Shown: in pieces, positions 1 through 8,279 of the stretch | Layout: the number at the start of each line of letters is the position of its first letter | Numbering within the stretch: position 1 is the first letter of the stretch | Source of the DNA: Pantoea vagans | GTDB taxonomy: Bacteria; Pseudomonadota; Gammaproteobacteria; Enterobacterales; Enterobacteriaceae | DNA length: 64,000 nt | Direction: 5' to 3' | Assembly: GCF_004792415.1 (NCBI RefSeq) | Contig: NZ_CP038854.1 | Span: 1-64,000 of the forward strand | Translations under genes and position numbers: made by a program | Notes under the pieces: generated by a model | The model's input: the letters and a program-made list of their open reading frames with translations, nothing else | What the model was told of the DNA's origin: nothing | Databases searched by the model: none

Positions 1-885
1 ATGAATGCGGACAAGAATGCCCTCGAAGTTTTTGTGATTGTGGCGCAGACCCGAAATTTCCGTGTGGCAGCGGAACAGCTTGGCGTCACCCGACCGGCGA
101 TCAGCCAGAGCCTGCGGCGTCTGGAAGACCGGCTTAACATCTCACTGATGCAGCGCACCACGCGCTCGGTTCAGCTGACAGAAGCCGGACAGCGGCTCTA
201 TGCGGAAGTAGCTCCGGCCATCAACCAGCTTAACCGCGCCGTCACCGATATTGCCGAGCTGGCGGCCGAGCCGCGTGGTCAGTTGCGGCTGGCGATCTCC
301 TCGATTGCTGAGCGGATGCTGGGAGGCGAACTGCTGGCGAGCTTTATTACCGCCTACCCGCAGGTTGAGCTGGATATCACCGTGACCGATGACGAGTTTG
401 ATATTGTCGGGCAGGGCTATGACGCAGGCGTGCGGCTGGGCGAGGTGATCGCGCAGGATATGATTGCGGTGCCGGTCTCCACTGCACAGCGTCAGGTGGC
501 GGTAGCATCACCCTCTTATCTGGCGCGTGCAGGCACGCCACAGCATCCTGAAGAGCTGGTCACTCATCGCTGCATCGGCTGGCGTAAAGGGCCAGGCCTG
601 GCGCCTTATCGCTGGGAGTTTGCTGAGCAGGGACGGGAGTTTGATGTTGCCGTCAATCCGCAGCTGACTACCAACGACATGGGAGTGATGATCCGCACCG
701 CCTGCGCCGGGGGCGGCATCAGCTTTGGCATGGAAGAGACCTTTCAGCCTTACATCACGCGCGGCGAACTGGTGACGGTACTTGATGAGTGGTTACCCAG
801 CTTTGCCGGGTTTTATCTCTATTTTCCCAGCCGTAAAAATCTGGCCCCCAAGCTGAGGGCGTTGATCGATCACGTCAGGCTGTGA
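1..885 (+). CDS. LysR-family transcriptional regulator
   Basis: A 294-residue LysR-type regulator. Residues 1-60 carry the winged helix-turn-helix (AAEQLGVTRPAISQSLRRLE). The rest is the substrate-binding-like effector domain, with the usual short phrases such as LRLAISSIAERMLG near residue 95 and TNDMGVMIRTACAGGGI near 225. The ATG is the first base of the window, so a start further upstream cannot be excluded, although the N-terminus has normal length for the family. The target genes are not visible; they probably lie left of the window. The effector is unknown. Confidence 0.9.
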   Translation: MNADKNALEVFVIVAQTRNFRVAAEQLGVTRPAISQSLRRLEDRLNISLMQRTTRSVQLTEAGQRLYAEVAPAINQLNRAVTDIAELAAEPRGQLRLAISSIAERMLGGELLASFITAYPQVELDITVTDDEFDIVGQGYDAGVRLGEVIAQDMIAVPVSTAQRQVAVASPSYLARAGTPQHPEELVTHRCIGWRKGPGLAPYRWEFAEQGREFDVAVNPQLTTNDMGVMIRTACAGGGISFGMEETFQPYITRGELVTVLDEWLPSFAGFYLYFPSRKNLAPKLRALIDHVRL

Positions 886-1021
886 GAAAGGCCTGCGGTT
901 AGTCAGCGCGGATAGGGGTGATCGCTGACCAACCTGATCCGGTCAACCGGAGAGCCATTCAGAGACCCCGCAATCGCAATGTACTTCATGGTGTTATGCG
1001 GGATTACAACGTGTCAGTGCT

Positions 1022-2038
1022 TCAGGCTGTCATGTTGTATCGGGTGATGATATTGATTTTAGAGTAGGGCGCGGGCGGTTCGGAAGCGGGCAGAAAGCCA
1101 TGAAACTCCAGCAGTGTTCTGAAGGCGTGCAATGCGTCGAGCTGTAAATTGTGCTCGATCAGCGCATCAATCTTACCCGCCTGCAGCAGCGCACAATTCT
1201 CCTGATCGAGATCGTGACCAATACAGGCGTTCACATGCCGCTTTTGTTCAGCAAACGCGCGCAGAATTCCGGGATTACCGCCGCCGACCGTATAGACCGC
1301 ATCCGTGTCCGGATGGCTCCGCAAAAACTGCGTCACCGACTGATGCATCCGCGCGTCAATACCATAACCACCCGCCACTACACTTACCTGATGCTGAGGC
1401 GCAAACTGCTGCATCGCACGCTGAAAACCCTGGATTCTTTCCTGTTCACCGATGAAATCGCGACTACCGGTCACCGCGACAATATGCGAACGGCTGACCC
1501 GCAGCCATTTTGACATCAGAAAAGCCGCCACCTTACCGGCATCAAAGTTATCCATGCCGATATAGCGCAGGCGTGCACTGCCGGGTAAATCGCTCATCAT
1601 GGTGACCACCGGAACGCGTTGTTTCAGGAGCGATTCAATAGTGGGATTCAGCTCATCGGAGCAGGCCGCTTTCAGAATGACACCGTGACTGTGAAGCGCT
1701 TTTTTGTTCAGCAGCGCATTAATGGCTTCCGCTGTGAGATTCGCGCCAAAGTGGAAACGCAGCTGAAGTCTGAAAGCAGCAAAGCTGGCGATCTGACTGC
1801 TGAGCGCTTCACGTATCAGTGGCTGAAAGCGGTCAGGGGTATGCATGATGACGTCAAAGTAAATCGTTCTGCCTTTGGCGAGCCCGGCTTTTTGCATCAG
1901 TTCCAGGTCCGCTATCGCCTGCTGAATCCGATGCTGAGTGCGTGCATGAACGTTGCCACGCTGATGCAGGGCACGATCGATAGTGGCAAGGCTAAGCCCC
2001 GATTGGGCAGCGATCTGTTTGAGGGTGAATTTAGCCAT
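1022..2038 (-). CDS. LacI-family transcriptional regulator
   Basis: A 338-residue LacI-type repressor. The helix-turn-helix (FTLKQIAAQSGLSLATIDRA) is at residues 4-23, followed by the hinge and a periplasmic-binding-protein-like ligand domain to the C-terminus (GMDNFDAGKVAAFL near residue 160, TVGGGNPGIL near 250). The ligand domain resembles the sugar-binding group used by ABC sugar-uptake regulators. No sugar transport or catabolic genes adjoin it, so the regulated pathway cannot be named. It stands alone, facing the LysR gene tail to tail. Confidence 0.9.
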   Translation of the reverse strand: MAKFTLKQIAAQSGLSLATIDRALHQRGNVHARTQHRIQQAIADLELMQKAGLAKGRTIYFDVIMHTPDRFQPLIREALSSQIASFAAFRLQLRFHFGANLTAEAINALLNKKALHSHGVILKAACSDELNPTIESLLKQRVPVVTMMSDLPGSARLRYIGMDNFDAGKVAAFLMSKWLRVSRSHIVAVTGSRDFIGEQERIQGFQRAMQQFAPQHQVSVVAGGYGIDARMHQSVTQFLRSHPDTDAVYTVGGGNPGILRAFAEQKRHVNACIGHDLDQENCALLQAGKIDALIEHNLQLDALHAFRTLLEFHGFLPASEPPAPYSKINIITRYNMTA

Positions 2039-2398
2039 GCAGGACTCGCGACAGCAGAGGATAACCAGAGTTTTATCATAATACTGGCTAACAGCTCTGC
2101 TTCAACTGAAACACGTTGTTCAAAGCATCGCTGGCTGTCAGCGTGAAAATGCGGCACCGGGGACAGGAATAACGGATTTTATAAACCCCAAACTCAGGAC
2201 TCCGTTAAACGATATAAATGATCGGCTCACTTCGGGTATTTGCAAGGTCAGATTCTGGCAGTGATAACACTCTTTTGACTATTTACTTGCAAGCACAGGG
2301 TGCTGACTTAAATAACGTCAGTTCAAATTCTGGGCTGGATAATTTATAGCCTGGTTGCCGCTTCGCTTATATCCCCGTTAAGACGGCTTTTTTGTTTT

Positions 2399-2428
2399 TT
2401 GACACCCGATAATGTTAGACTGTATATG
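2399..2428 (+). promoter_or_regulatory. sigma-70-type promoter of the ymgB-like gene
   Basis: A consensus -35 TTGACA at 2399-2404 is followed after 16-18 bp by a TGTATATG block (about 2421-2428) that fits a -10 element. Transcription would start near 2434. The in-frame ATG at 2426 therefore lies inside the -10 element, which argues that translation starts at the later GTG (2450), preceded by GGGAGG at 2440-2445. Confidence 0.55.
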
Positions 2429-2449
2429 CATACACCATCGGGAGGTCGT

Positions 2450-2644
2450 GTGAAGTACGACAACGATAACGAGATCCGTGCACTGGTTGGCGCGGTCGTC
2501 AGTGATTTGATCAAGGCGGGAGAGCCGGTTCACTTTCACGACATTACGGACGCTCTGTTTCGCCTGAGCGAAGAGACGCGTGACAGCAAACTGAAAGCAT
2601 TGTGCCAGGAAGCAATTGGCTTTTTTACCCGCAAAATGCATTAA
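2450..2644 (+). CDS. small YmgB/AriR-like protein
   Basis: About 64 residues from GTG 2450 (RBS GGGAGG four bases upstream). An ATG at 2426 is in frame but falls in the promoter -10. The pattern EIRALVGAVVSDLIKAGEPV followed by an amphipathic helix and a short charged tail matches the YmgB/AriR fold, small all-alpha dimers that in E. coli modulate biofilm, acid resistance and the Rcs phosphorelay. It is the same type as the four minus-strand genes at 6146-7821 but stands apart from them, with its own promoter. A GC-rich hairpin follows the stop. Function by family resemblance only. Confidence 0.6.
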   Translation: MKYDNDNEIRALVGAVVSDLIKAGEPVHFHDITDALFRLSEETRDSKLKALCQEAIGFFTRKMH

Positions 2645-2680
2645 GGTTGATGGCGCCGATGGCGGGCGCCATCCGGAACC
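2645..2680 (+). terminator. GC-rich hairpin after ymgB-like gene
   Basis: GATGGCGCC (2649-2657) pairs perfectly with GGCGCCATC (2665-2673) around a 7-nt loop; GGTT (2645-2648) and AACC (2677-2680) can extend it. The hairpin begins right after the TAA stop. It has only a weak pyrimidine tail (TTCCCCTCC), so it may be an intrinsic terminator of moderate strength or an mRNA-stabilising hairpin. Confidence 0.4.
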
Positions 2681-3311
2681 TTCCCCTCCAGCCATCACTC
2701 CGCAGTGCCGCCTTAACTGAGAATAAGACGCAGTAAACAGAGCTTAAAAATATTTTAACTGAAGAGTTCTAATATCAGCTTGGCTATATTTCTGTTTTTT
2801 AAATTTAGTCAGAATTAATTTTTTTAGCCTGAAATGACAACGCAGTAATTAACTGCATCGGCATGAATCTCTATCCAGAATAAATTATTCGTGAGATGTT
2901 AATCTAAGACCTTAATGGAAATGTCTGCAATATCAGCGGGCTGAAGCAGCGTTTTCTTCTGCTTCAGTTGTTACTTATACTGTTCTGACTATGTTTAATT
3001 TGAGAAATGATTAGGACCGGGAGGATATCCTGCCTACCGGCCAGATGACGCTCCAGTGCCAGCACAGAATTTACCATCGCTACTGCCAGCTTCATCACCC
3101 CATCTCACACGGGTAACACAACGAGATAAGCTGGCTGCGACCTTCCGGTGGATGCGGCAGCCAGCTGAGAACCCGTTAATGTTCGTTCAGGCGGTGCACA
3201 GACTCTGCACCTGAAGCGGTTCCCTTATCCTGTGCGGAACGCCAGAAATGATGGCCGTTTGTGTCACCGGCCATCATCGTTCAGGGCTTTACGCTCTGTT
3301 TCAGCAACGGC
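2681..3311. other. gene-free gap
   Basis: About 630 bp with no supported gene. The left half is AT-rich. A strong hairpin lies near the SDR gene end: ATGATGGCCG (3248-3257) pairs with CGGCCATCAT (3268-3277). It has no U-tract on either strand, so it looks more like an extragenic palindrome than a terminator. Confidence 0.5.
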
Positions 3312-4145
3312 TCAGTCATCGGTTGAACGCGTGAGATTCTCCCAGCAATCAATTTCCTGACGCATTGCCGCAAGTTTTTGCCGTACCAGACTCAGGGCAT
3401 CACTGCCTAACAACAGATGCGCGGGTGGGTTCGGGCTTTCCAGCAATGCCAGCATAGCCTGAGCAGCCTTTACGGGATTGCCGGGTTGTTTCCCGCTTTT
3501 TTCCTCCCGGGCCTGACGAATGGGCCCGAACAGGGTGTCATAATCCGGAATAGTGCGGGCGCTGCGTATCATTGAGCGTCCCGCCCAGTCGGTGCGGAAT
3601 GAGCCGGGGGCCACGGCGGTGACGTGTATGCCGAACGGAGCCAGCTCTTTGCCCAGCGTTTCTGAAATACCCTCCAGCGCAAACTTGCTGCCGCAGTAGT
3701 AGCTGATGCCGGGCAGAGTAATAAAACCACCCATCGAGGTGATATTGATGATGTGTCCCCGTCGGCGCTCACGCATACCCGGCAGGACCGCTTTGGTCAT
3801 TGCCACTGCGCCAAAAACATTCACGTCAAACTGGTGGCGCATTTCTGCCAGGGAGGATTCTTCCATAATGCCCTCATGGCCGTAACCAGCATTATTCACC
3901 AGTACATCTATCTGACCGACTGTGGACTCAACCTCCCTGACAACTTCATCAATACGCGCAAAGTCCGTGACATCCAGCAGGCGGCCCACGGCACGCTGTG
4001 CATCAAGCGCCTCAAAAGTTTGCAGTGCTTCGTGGTTACGCACGGTACCAATGACCCGATGCCCGGCATGGAGGGCTTCGCGCGCCAGTGCCAGACCAAA
4101 GCCACTGCTGACGCCAGTAATTAAGATTGTTTTTAAAGATGACAT
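3312..4145 (-). CDS. short-chain dehydrogenase/reductase
   Basis: A 277-residue classical SDR oxidoreductase. The Rossmann glycine motif TGVSSGFG is at residues 10-17, the NNAG structural motif at 84-87, and the catalytic Ser137 and YCGSK (Tyr150, Lys154) follow. NAD(P)-dependent oxidation or reduction of a small alcohol or carbonyl is expected; the substrate is unknown. It is divergent from the AraC regulator at 4250 with about 100 bp between the starts, a common regulator-target arrangement, so that regulator probably controls it. Confidence 0.92.
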   Translation of the reverse strand: MSSLKTILITGVSSGFGLALAREALHAGHRVIGTVRNHEALQTFEALDAQRAVGRLLDVTDFARIDEVVREVESTVGQIDVLVNNAGYGHEGIMEESSLAEMRHQFDVNVFGAVAMTKAVLPGMRERRRGHIINITSMGGFITLPGISYYCGSKFALEGISETLGKELAPFGIHVTAVAPGSFRTDWAGRSMIRSARTIPDYDTLFGPIRQAREEKSGKQPGNPVKAAQAMLALLESPNPPAHLLLGSDALSLVRQKLAAMRQEIDCWENLTRSTDD

Positions 4146-4249
4146 AAAAGAACTCCCATGAACCGTTGAGATTGCATGGTATTCTCACTGCTGATGCATT
4201 TTCAGGCCGTATCTTCTCGTTTTCTTGCCTGATCTTATGAGGTGCTGTA

Positions 4250-5170
4250 ATGACTGGAATGATTGCCCTGATTAAAGCCCTTGCGCCGCATGAAGGGTAT
4301 AACCTGACGGCCTTGCCGGGTGTGCGAATTCTGCGCGCCGACCGTCCTCTTGCCAGAACACCCGTGCTATATGATCCGGGCATTGTGATTGTCTGTCAGG
4401 GCAGCAAGCGGGGTTACTTTGGCCAGCAGACCTATTTATATGATGAGCAGCACTACCTGGCGGTCTCGGTTCCTGTGCCATTTACCATGGAAACCGACGC
4501 GTCAGCAGAGCATCCTCTGCTGGCTATTTACCTGCATCTGGATTTTCAGCTCGCGGCTGAACTTATCCTGCAGATCGACCAGCATGATGCTTCACATCCT
4601 CCCGCCGCGCCGCAGAGTATGATGTCGAGTCAGATGGACGACACGGTTAAGGGCGCCGTATTGGGTCTGCTTGAAGCCCTGAACAGTCCGCTCGAAACCG
4701 CGATACTCGGACATGCACGACTGCGTGAACTCTACTTCCGTGTACTCACGGGCGAACAGGGCAACGCCATGCGTGCCGCGCTGGCCATGCAGGGGCAGTT
4801 CAGCAAAATAGGGAAAGTGGTAAAGCATATCCACGCCACGTATGCAGAGCCGTTGACCCTGACGCAACTGGCAGGGGAAGCGGGCATGAGCATCCCCACC
4901 TTTCATCTTCACTTTAAAGCCATTATCAGGATGCCGCCGATGCAGTATGTGAAATCGGTACGCCTGCACCAGGCGCGCATGCTGATGGTTCGCCAGCAGA
5001 TGACCGCTGCCGCAGCAGGCTACGCTGTGGGCTATGAAAGCCAGTCGCAGTTTAATCGTGAATTTAAACGTCTGTTTGGTCTGCCCCCGGCAGAGGAGAT
5101 AAAGCGCATGCAGCGTCACTTCTCTGTTCCGCCCGTGCAGCAAACGCCGGTGTTTGTATCATCGCATTAG
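4250..5170 (+). CDS. AraC-family transcriptional regulator
   Basis: A 306-residue regulator with an N-terminal AraC_N-type cupin domain (residues about 20-175, GIVIVCQGSKRGYFG) and a C-terminal double helix-turn-helix (about 195-290). Typical phrases are LTLTQLAGEAGMSIPTFHLHFK and AGYAVGYESQSQFNREFKRLFG. This architecture is common in regulators of a divergently encoded oxidoreductase, matching the SDR gene next door. The inducer is unknown. Confidence 0.92.
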   Translation: MTGMIALIKALAPHEGYNLTALPGVRILRADRPLARTPVLYDPGIVIVCQGSKRGYFGQQTYLYDEQHYLAVSVPVPFTMETDASAEHPLLAIYLHLDFQLAAELILQIDQHDASHPPAAPQSMMSSQMDDTVKGAVLGLLEALNSPLETAILGHARLRELYFRVLTGEQGNAMRAALAMQGQFSKIGKVVKHIHATYAEPLTLTQLAGEAGMSIPTFHLHFKAIIRMPPMQYVKSVRLHQARMLMVRQQMTAAAAGYAVGYESQSQFNREFKRLFGLPPAEEIKRMQRHFSVPPVQQTPVFVSSH

Positions 5171-5482
5171 TAAGGAGAGAGGGTAATCTGTGGCCATTTT
5201 TATGATATCAAAACCAGCATTCTCTTCGCGCCAGATGTGAGCATAGCGATTCCAGGCATCTGATTTTTATCTATTATTAAATGTTAAAGGCTGTTTTAAA
5301 TCGACCTGTGTGGCAAACCGGTTCTGATCTTAAGTAACAATGATGGCTGTATTATTGCCCCCAAACGTTGAAGTTAAAGTGCTGGCGATTAAGTATTTGT
5401 GAGCAATGCAAATTATTAGCTATGCAGTGAAGCGGTGCCATCGGGTATGATCCTCATACTAGAAACTCAGGATGAGTGTTAC
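5171..5482. other. gene-free gap
   Basis: About 310 bp of AT-rich sequence between the AraC gene and the small anchored protein. No gene, RNA or clear terminator was recognised. It presumably holds the promoter of the following gene. Confidence 0.4.
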
Positions 5483-5866
5483 ATGAAAAGGTTAGTCAGA
5501 ATTTTAGTCATCGCCATTACATCTCTGGCAGTGCTCGTATCTGCTGTAATGATTCTCATCATCGTATCTTTCAGACCGTCTGAAGTTAGCGCTGCCCGGA
5601 CTGAAGCCTGCCGACATTATGATAATCAGACAATCATGACTAAAGTCATTCGGGCTAAAACCGGAGATGAGGCAGAGTGGAAAAGTTTTTCTGACGCTCA
5701 GCACGCAGCTGAAAGGAATGGAATTCTTATTGACTATGAGCAGATGACTTTCGGGAATGATATCTGGTTAGTCCCCTTCACTCAGCGTAACCATGGGTCA
5801 GCTTACGGGGAATCCTTTGCCATGCTTGACTGTACGACAGACAGTGTAGAGTTCGACCAGAAGTGA
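5483..5866 (+). CDS. small membrane-anchored hypothetical protein
   Basis: A 127-residue protein read from ATG 5483, chosen because AGGATGAG lies just upstream and the product then begins directly with a membrane segment (MKRLVRILVIAITSLAVLVS, hydrophobic to about residue 29). The remaining 95 residues are polar with two Cys (CRHYDNQT and MLDCTTDS) that could form a periplasmic disulfide. I recognise no family. It is probably an inner-membrane-anchored periplasmic protein. It is monocistronic; the next genes are on the other strand. Confidence 0.65.
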   Translation: MKRLVRILVIAITSLAVLVSAVMILIIVSFRPSEVSAARTEACRHYDNQTIMTKVIRAKTGDEAEWKSFSDAQHAAERNGILIDYEQMTFGNDIWLVPFTQRNHGSAYGESFAMLDCTTDSVEFDQK

Positions 5867-6112
5867 TTTGTTGCCTTTTAACAGCAAATAAATAACATTC
5901 GTGCGGATTATTACCCAGAAGAGCGATACAAACGTCCAGGGGGAGCTGAGAGGGGGATTTTTCTCGGAAAAGAATGGCTACGCCAGGGCTGTTTATGTCC
6001 GCTGCGGCCAGCTATACGACTTGCAACGACGGTTGGGCGTTGAGTACTCAGCAGGTGGGTGATAGCTCTTCGTCAAAAATTGCCTGAAAAGCAGAGTATT
6101 CATCTCACTGAG

Positions 6113-6137
6113 CCTGCGTTATCACCGATAACGCAGG
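6113..6137. terminator. hairpin between convergent genes
   Basis: A perfect 11-bp stem (CCTGCGTTATC / GATAACGCAGG) with a 3-nt loop lies 8 bp beyond the ariR stop. No U-run follows on either strand, so it is either a weak terminator or an mRNA 3'-protecting hairpin. Confidence 0.4.
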
Positions 6138-6145
6138 AGAGGTAA

Positions 6146-6400
6146 TCAGATATCACTATCGTCAGGTGTACGGCCAACCACAATTTCCAGCGTTCTGCGC
6201 AACACATCCAGTCTGATCACGTCGGACGTGCATTCCAGTTCGGCGATCAGATAAAGAATTATCGCTTTGTTGGTCACACGTCCCTGATCAGCCACGATGT
6301 CACGAATTACTGCGCCCAGCAGTTCGGTTTCCGGTGCCAGCAAATCGCCTTCACTACGAAAATAGTCAATGATGGATAAATCTGATGAAGAGTGTTGCAT
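6146..6400 (-). CDS. ariR: YmgB/AriR biofilm and acid-resistance regulator
   Basis: 84 residues. The sequence (SIIDYFRSEGDLLAPETELL, TNKAIILYLIAELECTSD, LDVLRRTLEIVVGRTPDD) follows E. coli AriR/YmgB closely from end to end, including the C-terminal TLEIV...TPDD. Family knowledge: a small dimeric helical protein that affects biofilm formation, acid resistance and, with its neighbours, signalling through the Rcs phosphorelay. It is the last of the minus-strand run ycgZ, ymgA, ariR, the same order as in E. coli, but with a 163-bp gap before it, so it may have its own promoter. Confidence 0.85.
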   Translation of the reverse strand: MQHSSSDLSIIDYFRSEGDLLAPETELLGAVIRDIVADQGRVTNKAIILYLIAELECTSDVIRLDVLRRTLEIVVGRTPDDSDI

Positions 6401-6563
6401 GATTTTTCTTTCTCTGAGGAAAATTCGTTATACGCAATGGGTGGAGTCAAAAACGAGTGTAGACGCTGTTTTCGTTTTGCCCAGCCAGCCAATAAAAATT
6501 TCGTGTAAAGGCTGCCGCTTCGCTTAGTGCCAGCCGTGTATGACAGGCACGCAATACCCTTTA

Positions 6564-6857
6564 TCAGTGTTTTTTAGACCCATCAGGTGGGCCATCGCTG
6601 TTCATACGATGCGTCGTCTTATCACGTTCAGCACCGTCGCCCTGCACACGTTTACGCGCGGCGACCATGCCGTTTCGAACTTCAGTGATGGCTTTGCGAA
6701 TCACAGACAATTTTGTGTCGTCATCGGCATTAGCAGCCATGAGTTCAAGCTGTGCGATTAAGGCGTTACTCGACACCGGTTTGTCTGACTTGAGCAATGT
6801 CAGAACGGCTTCACCGATCATGACATCTGTCAGTTTCTCATCTTCACTTCTGTACAT
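6564..6857 (-). CDS. ymgA: YmgA-like small regulator
   Basis: 97 residues. The start MYRSEDEKLTDVMIGEAVLTLL matches the pattern of E. coli YmgA, with a polar, basic C-terminal tail after residue 62 as in that protein. The helical core (IGEAV..LL, LIAQLELMA, LSVIRKAI) is the YmgB-type fold. It sits between ycgZ and ariR on the same strand, as in E. coli. The second copy at 7528-7821 shares its N-terminal half. Likely role: connector protein acting on biofilm or Rcs signalling. Confidence 0.75.
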   Translation of the reverse strand: MYRSEDEKLTDVMIGEAVLTLLKSDKPVSSNALIAQLELMAANADDDTKLSVIRKAITEVRNGMVAARKRVQGDGAERDKTTHRMNSDGPPDGSKKH

Positions 6858-7034
6858 ACTGGCTTCTCTGATTACGAATCAATGGCCATGCTGCGGGTCC
6901 GTATACGTCAGCGGGTGCAACTTAGTGCACCAGATACGGCAAAGCAGTACTGGGCTTCGTTCCTGTGGGTAAATCTTCCTGAGTGTTGGCTAAGAGCAGG
7001 TATCGTGAATATTAGCTGGCGCGATGAGCGGGCA

Positions 7035-7280
7035 TTAATCTTCGCGACGAAAAAGCATTGCAATCAATTCGTGCAGATGGCTCTCTTCTTCTGGCGTTGC
7101 AGCCAGTTCAAGGCGGCGCAACAGTTTACTGCAAATTGCTTTACGGCTAAGGCTATGACCTGCGCGCAGAATTTCGACCACTACCGACCCCAGTGTTTCC
7201 TGCTGGGAAGGTGAGCTGGCCTGATTGAAGTAACGGGCAATATCGCTGATCGTTTCCGGGGCTTGTCCGTTCTTACGCAT
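7035..7280 (-). CDS. ycgZ: YcgZ-like connector protein
   Basis: 81 residues, strongly similar along its length to E. coli YcgZ: ARYFNQ, QQETLGSVVVEIL, LSRKAICSKLLRRLE and the C-terminal LIAMLF. The start ATG is preceded by GAGGAAA. In E. coli, ycgZ heads the BluR-repressed, blue-light- and cold-induced ycgZ-ymgA-ariR operon. Here it again precedes ymgA and ariR. No BluR or BluF gene is in the window, so whether the light control applies cannot be told. Confidence 0.85.
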   Translation of the reverse strand: MRKNGQAPETISDIARYFNQASSPSQQETLGSVVVEILRAGHSLSRKAICSKLLRRLELAATPEEESHLHELIAMLFRRED

Positions 7281-7456
7281 GGTGTTTTCCTCAGATGGTG
7301 AAAATGTATAGCATTCCTGATGCGCAAGTTATACATCTTTTCAAAACTTGTACAGAATTTTGGATTTTTGGAATAATTTTTTTTGTGCAAAAAGTGCTAT
7401 AGCTTTTAAAACAGGGTGTTACGAGGAGGTAGTGACGAGGTGAAAATTGTACCATA

Positions 7457-7470
7457 TTCCTGTACAGGAA
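7457..7470. promoter_or_regulatory. perfect 14-bp palindrome
   Basis: TTCCTGTACAGGAA is a perfect inverted repeat between the ycgZ gene and the second ymgA copy. The core TGTACA also occurs near 7350 and near 6852, both in the upstream regions of genes of the cluster. It could be an operator for a dimeric regulator; none is identified. Confidence 0.35.
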
Positions 7471-7527
7471 CAAGCCATCTGGTGTTCCGACCTGATTATT
7501 CAGGCCGGCAGAAGGTAAGCAGTTATG

Positions 7528-7821
7528 TTAATGCTTAAAGAAAATATCATCAGCAGAGGCGCTGATAGCCGGTTCGATACCCGCATTTCGGGACAGCCAG
7601 TTTGCCGGACCGGTATTGCGTGAACCAATCGTTTTGAATCCTGTCAGCCATTGACGTGCAGTTTGCATCTGCTCAAGGCGATACTCATTCACTTCTGAGT
7701 CAGCCATAACCTGTAGCTCTTTAATCAGCAGTTCAACGTTCACTTCCTGACCAGCATTAAACAGGTTCATTGCGGCTTCGCCAATGATGACATTCGCTTT
7801 TTCGTCGCTGGAAAAATACAA
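7528..7821 (-). CDS. second YmgA-like protein
   Basis: 97 residues from TTG 7821. This start is chosen over the ATG at 7854 because AGGAGG lies five bases upstream of the TTG and the product then aligns from residue 1 with the ymgA protein at 6564-6857 (YFSSDEKANVIIGEAAMNLF against YRSEDEKLTDVMIGEAVLTL). The C-terminal tail (after about residue 55) is unrelated to the paralogue. It is probably a diverged duplicate of ymgA placed upstream of ycgZ. Function by similarity only. Confidence 0.65.
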   Translation of the reverse strand: MYFSSDEKANVIIGEAAMNLFNAGQEVNVELLIKELQVMADSEVNEYRLEQMQTARQWLTGFKTIGSRNTGPANWLSRNAGIEPAISASADDIFFKH

Positions 7822-8208
7822 AATATCCTCCTGGGTGATTGCGGTAAGTAACATTAACTGTAGCAAAAAAATTCATCAGGCTTAATTAATTCGGCCTATC
7901 AATAAGATTATTTTAATTGTGAAATTGCTGCGTCTGTTGCGAGAGTGTCATCCGGCCTTGCAACCTCCTTTCGTGGATGGCAAAGCGTAGTCGAACGCTT
8001 TTTTTATGCCATTACCTCTTTTCTCATTTTGAGGCACTGAATCAGGCAGGAGAAAAACCCGCCTGTTGCGAAGCCATAAGCGGCTTGAATGCCACGCGTC
8101 ATCAAAAATATTCCTATCTATATCAGAGAGTAACTGAGCTGATTTACAAAAGCTGACACCTGAACCTGAATGTTGAAGAAACTTCACATCTCCCTGCTGT
8201 TCGGAAGG
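7822..8208. other. gene-free gap upstream of sitA
   Basis: About 390 bp. One minus-strand reading frame of 79 codons (7948-8187) is open but matches nothing I recognise and has no convincing ribosome binding site. I see no other feature before the MntR boxes. Confidence 0.4.
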
Positions 8209-8243
8209 TATAGCCTGTGCTATAAAAAATAGCCTATGCTAAT
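8209..8243 (+). promoter_or_regulatory. two tandem MntR boxes upstream of sitABCD
   Basis: TATAGCCTGTGCTATA (8209-8224) is a perfect inverted repeat, and AATAGCCTATGCTAAT (8228-8243) repeats it with slight asymmetry, centre to centre 19 bp. Both fit the enterobacterial MntR operator (ATAGC-N4-GCTAT). They lie 37-71 bp before the sitA ATG, where manganese-loaded MntR would block transcription. No equally clear Fur box was found here. Confidence 0.8.
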
Positions 8244-8279
8244 TGTGTTCTGTTTTTAATCACCTCTGGAGTCCGCCTG

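Noticed and set aside
2371..2397. Possible terminator CCGT..ACGG followed by T-run before the ymgB-like gene
   Set aside because: Stem of only 4-5 bp; the T-run also belongs to the promoter -35 region.
7948..8187. 79-codon minus-strand frame upstream of sitA
   Set aside because: No recognisable domain, no convincing ribosome binding site and no conserved neighbour; probably chance.
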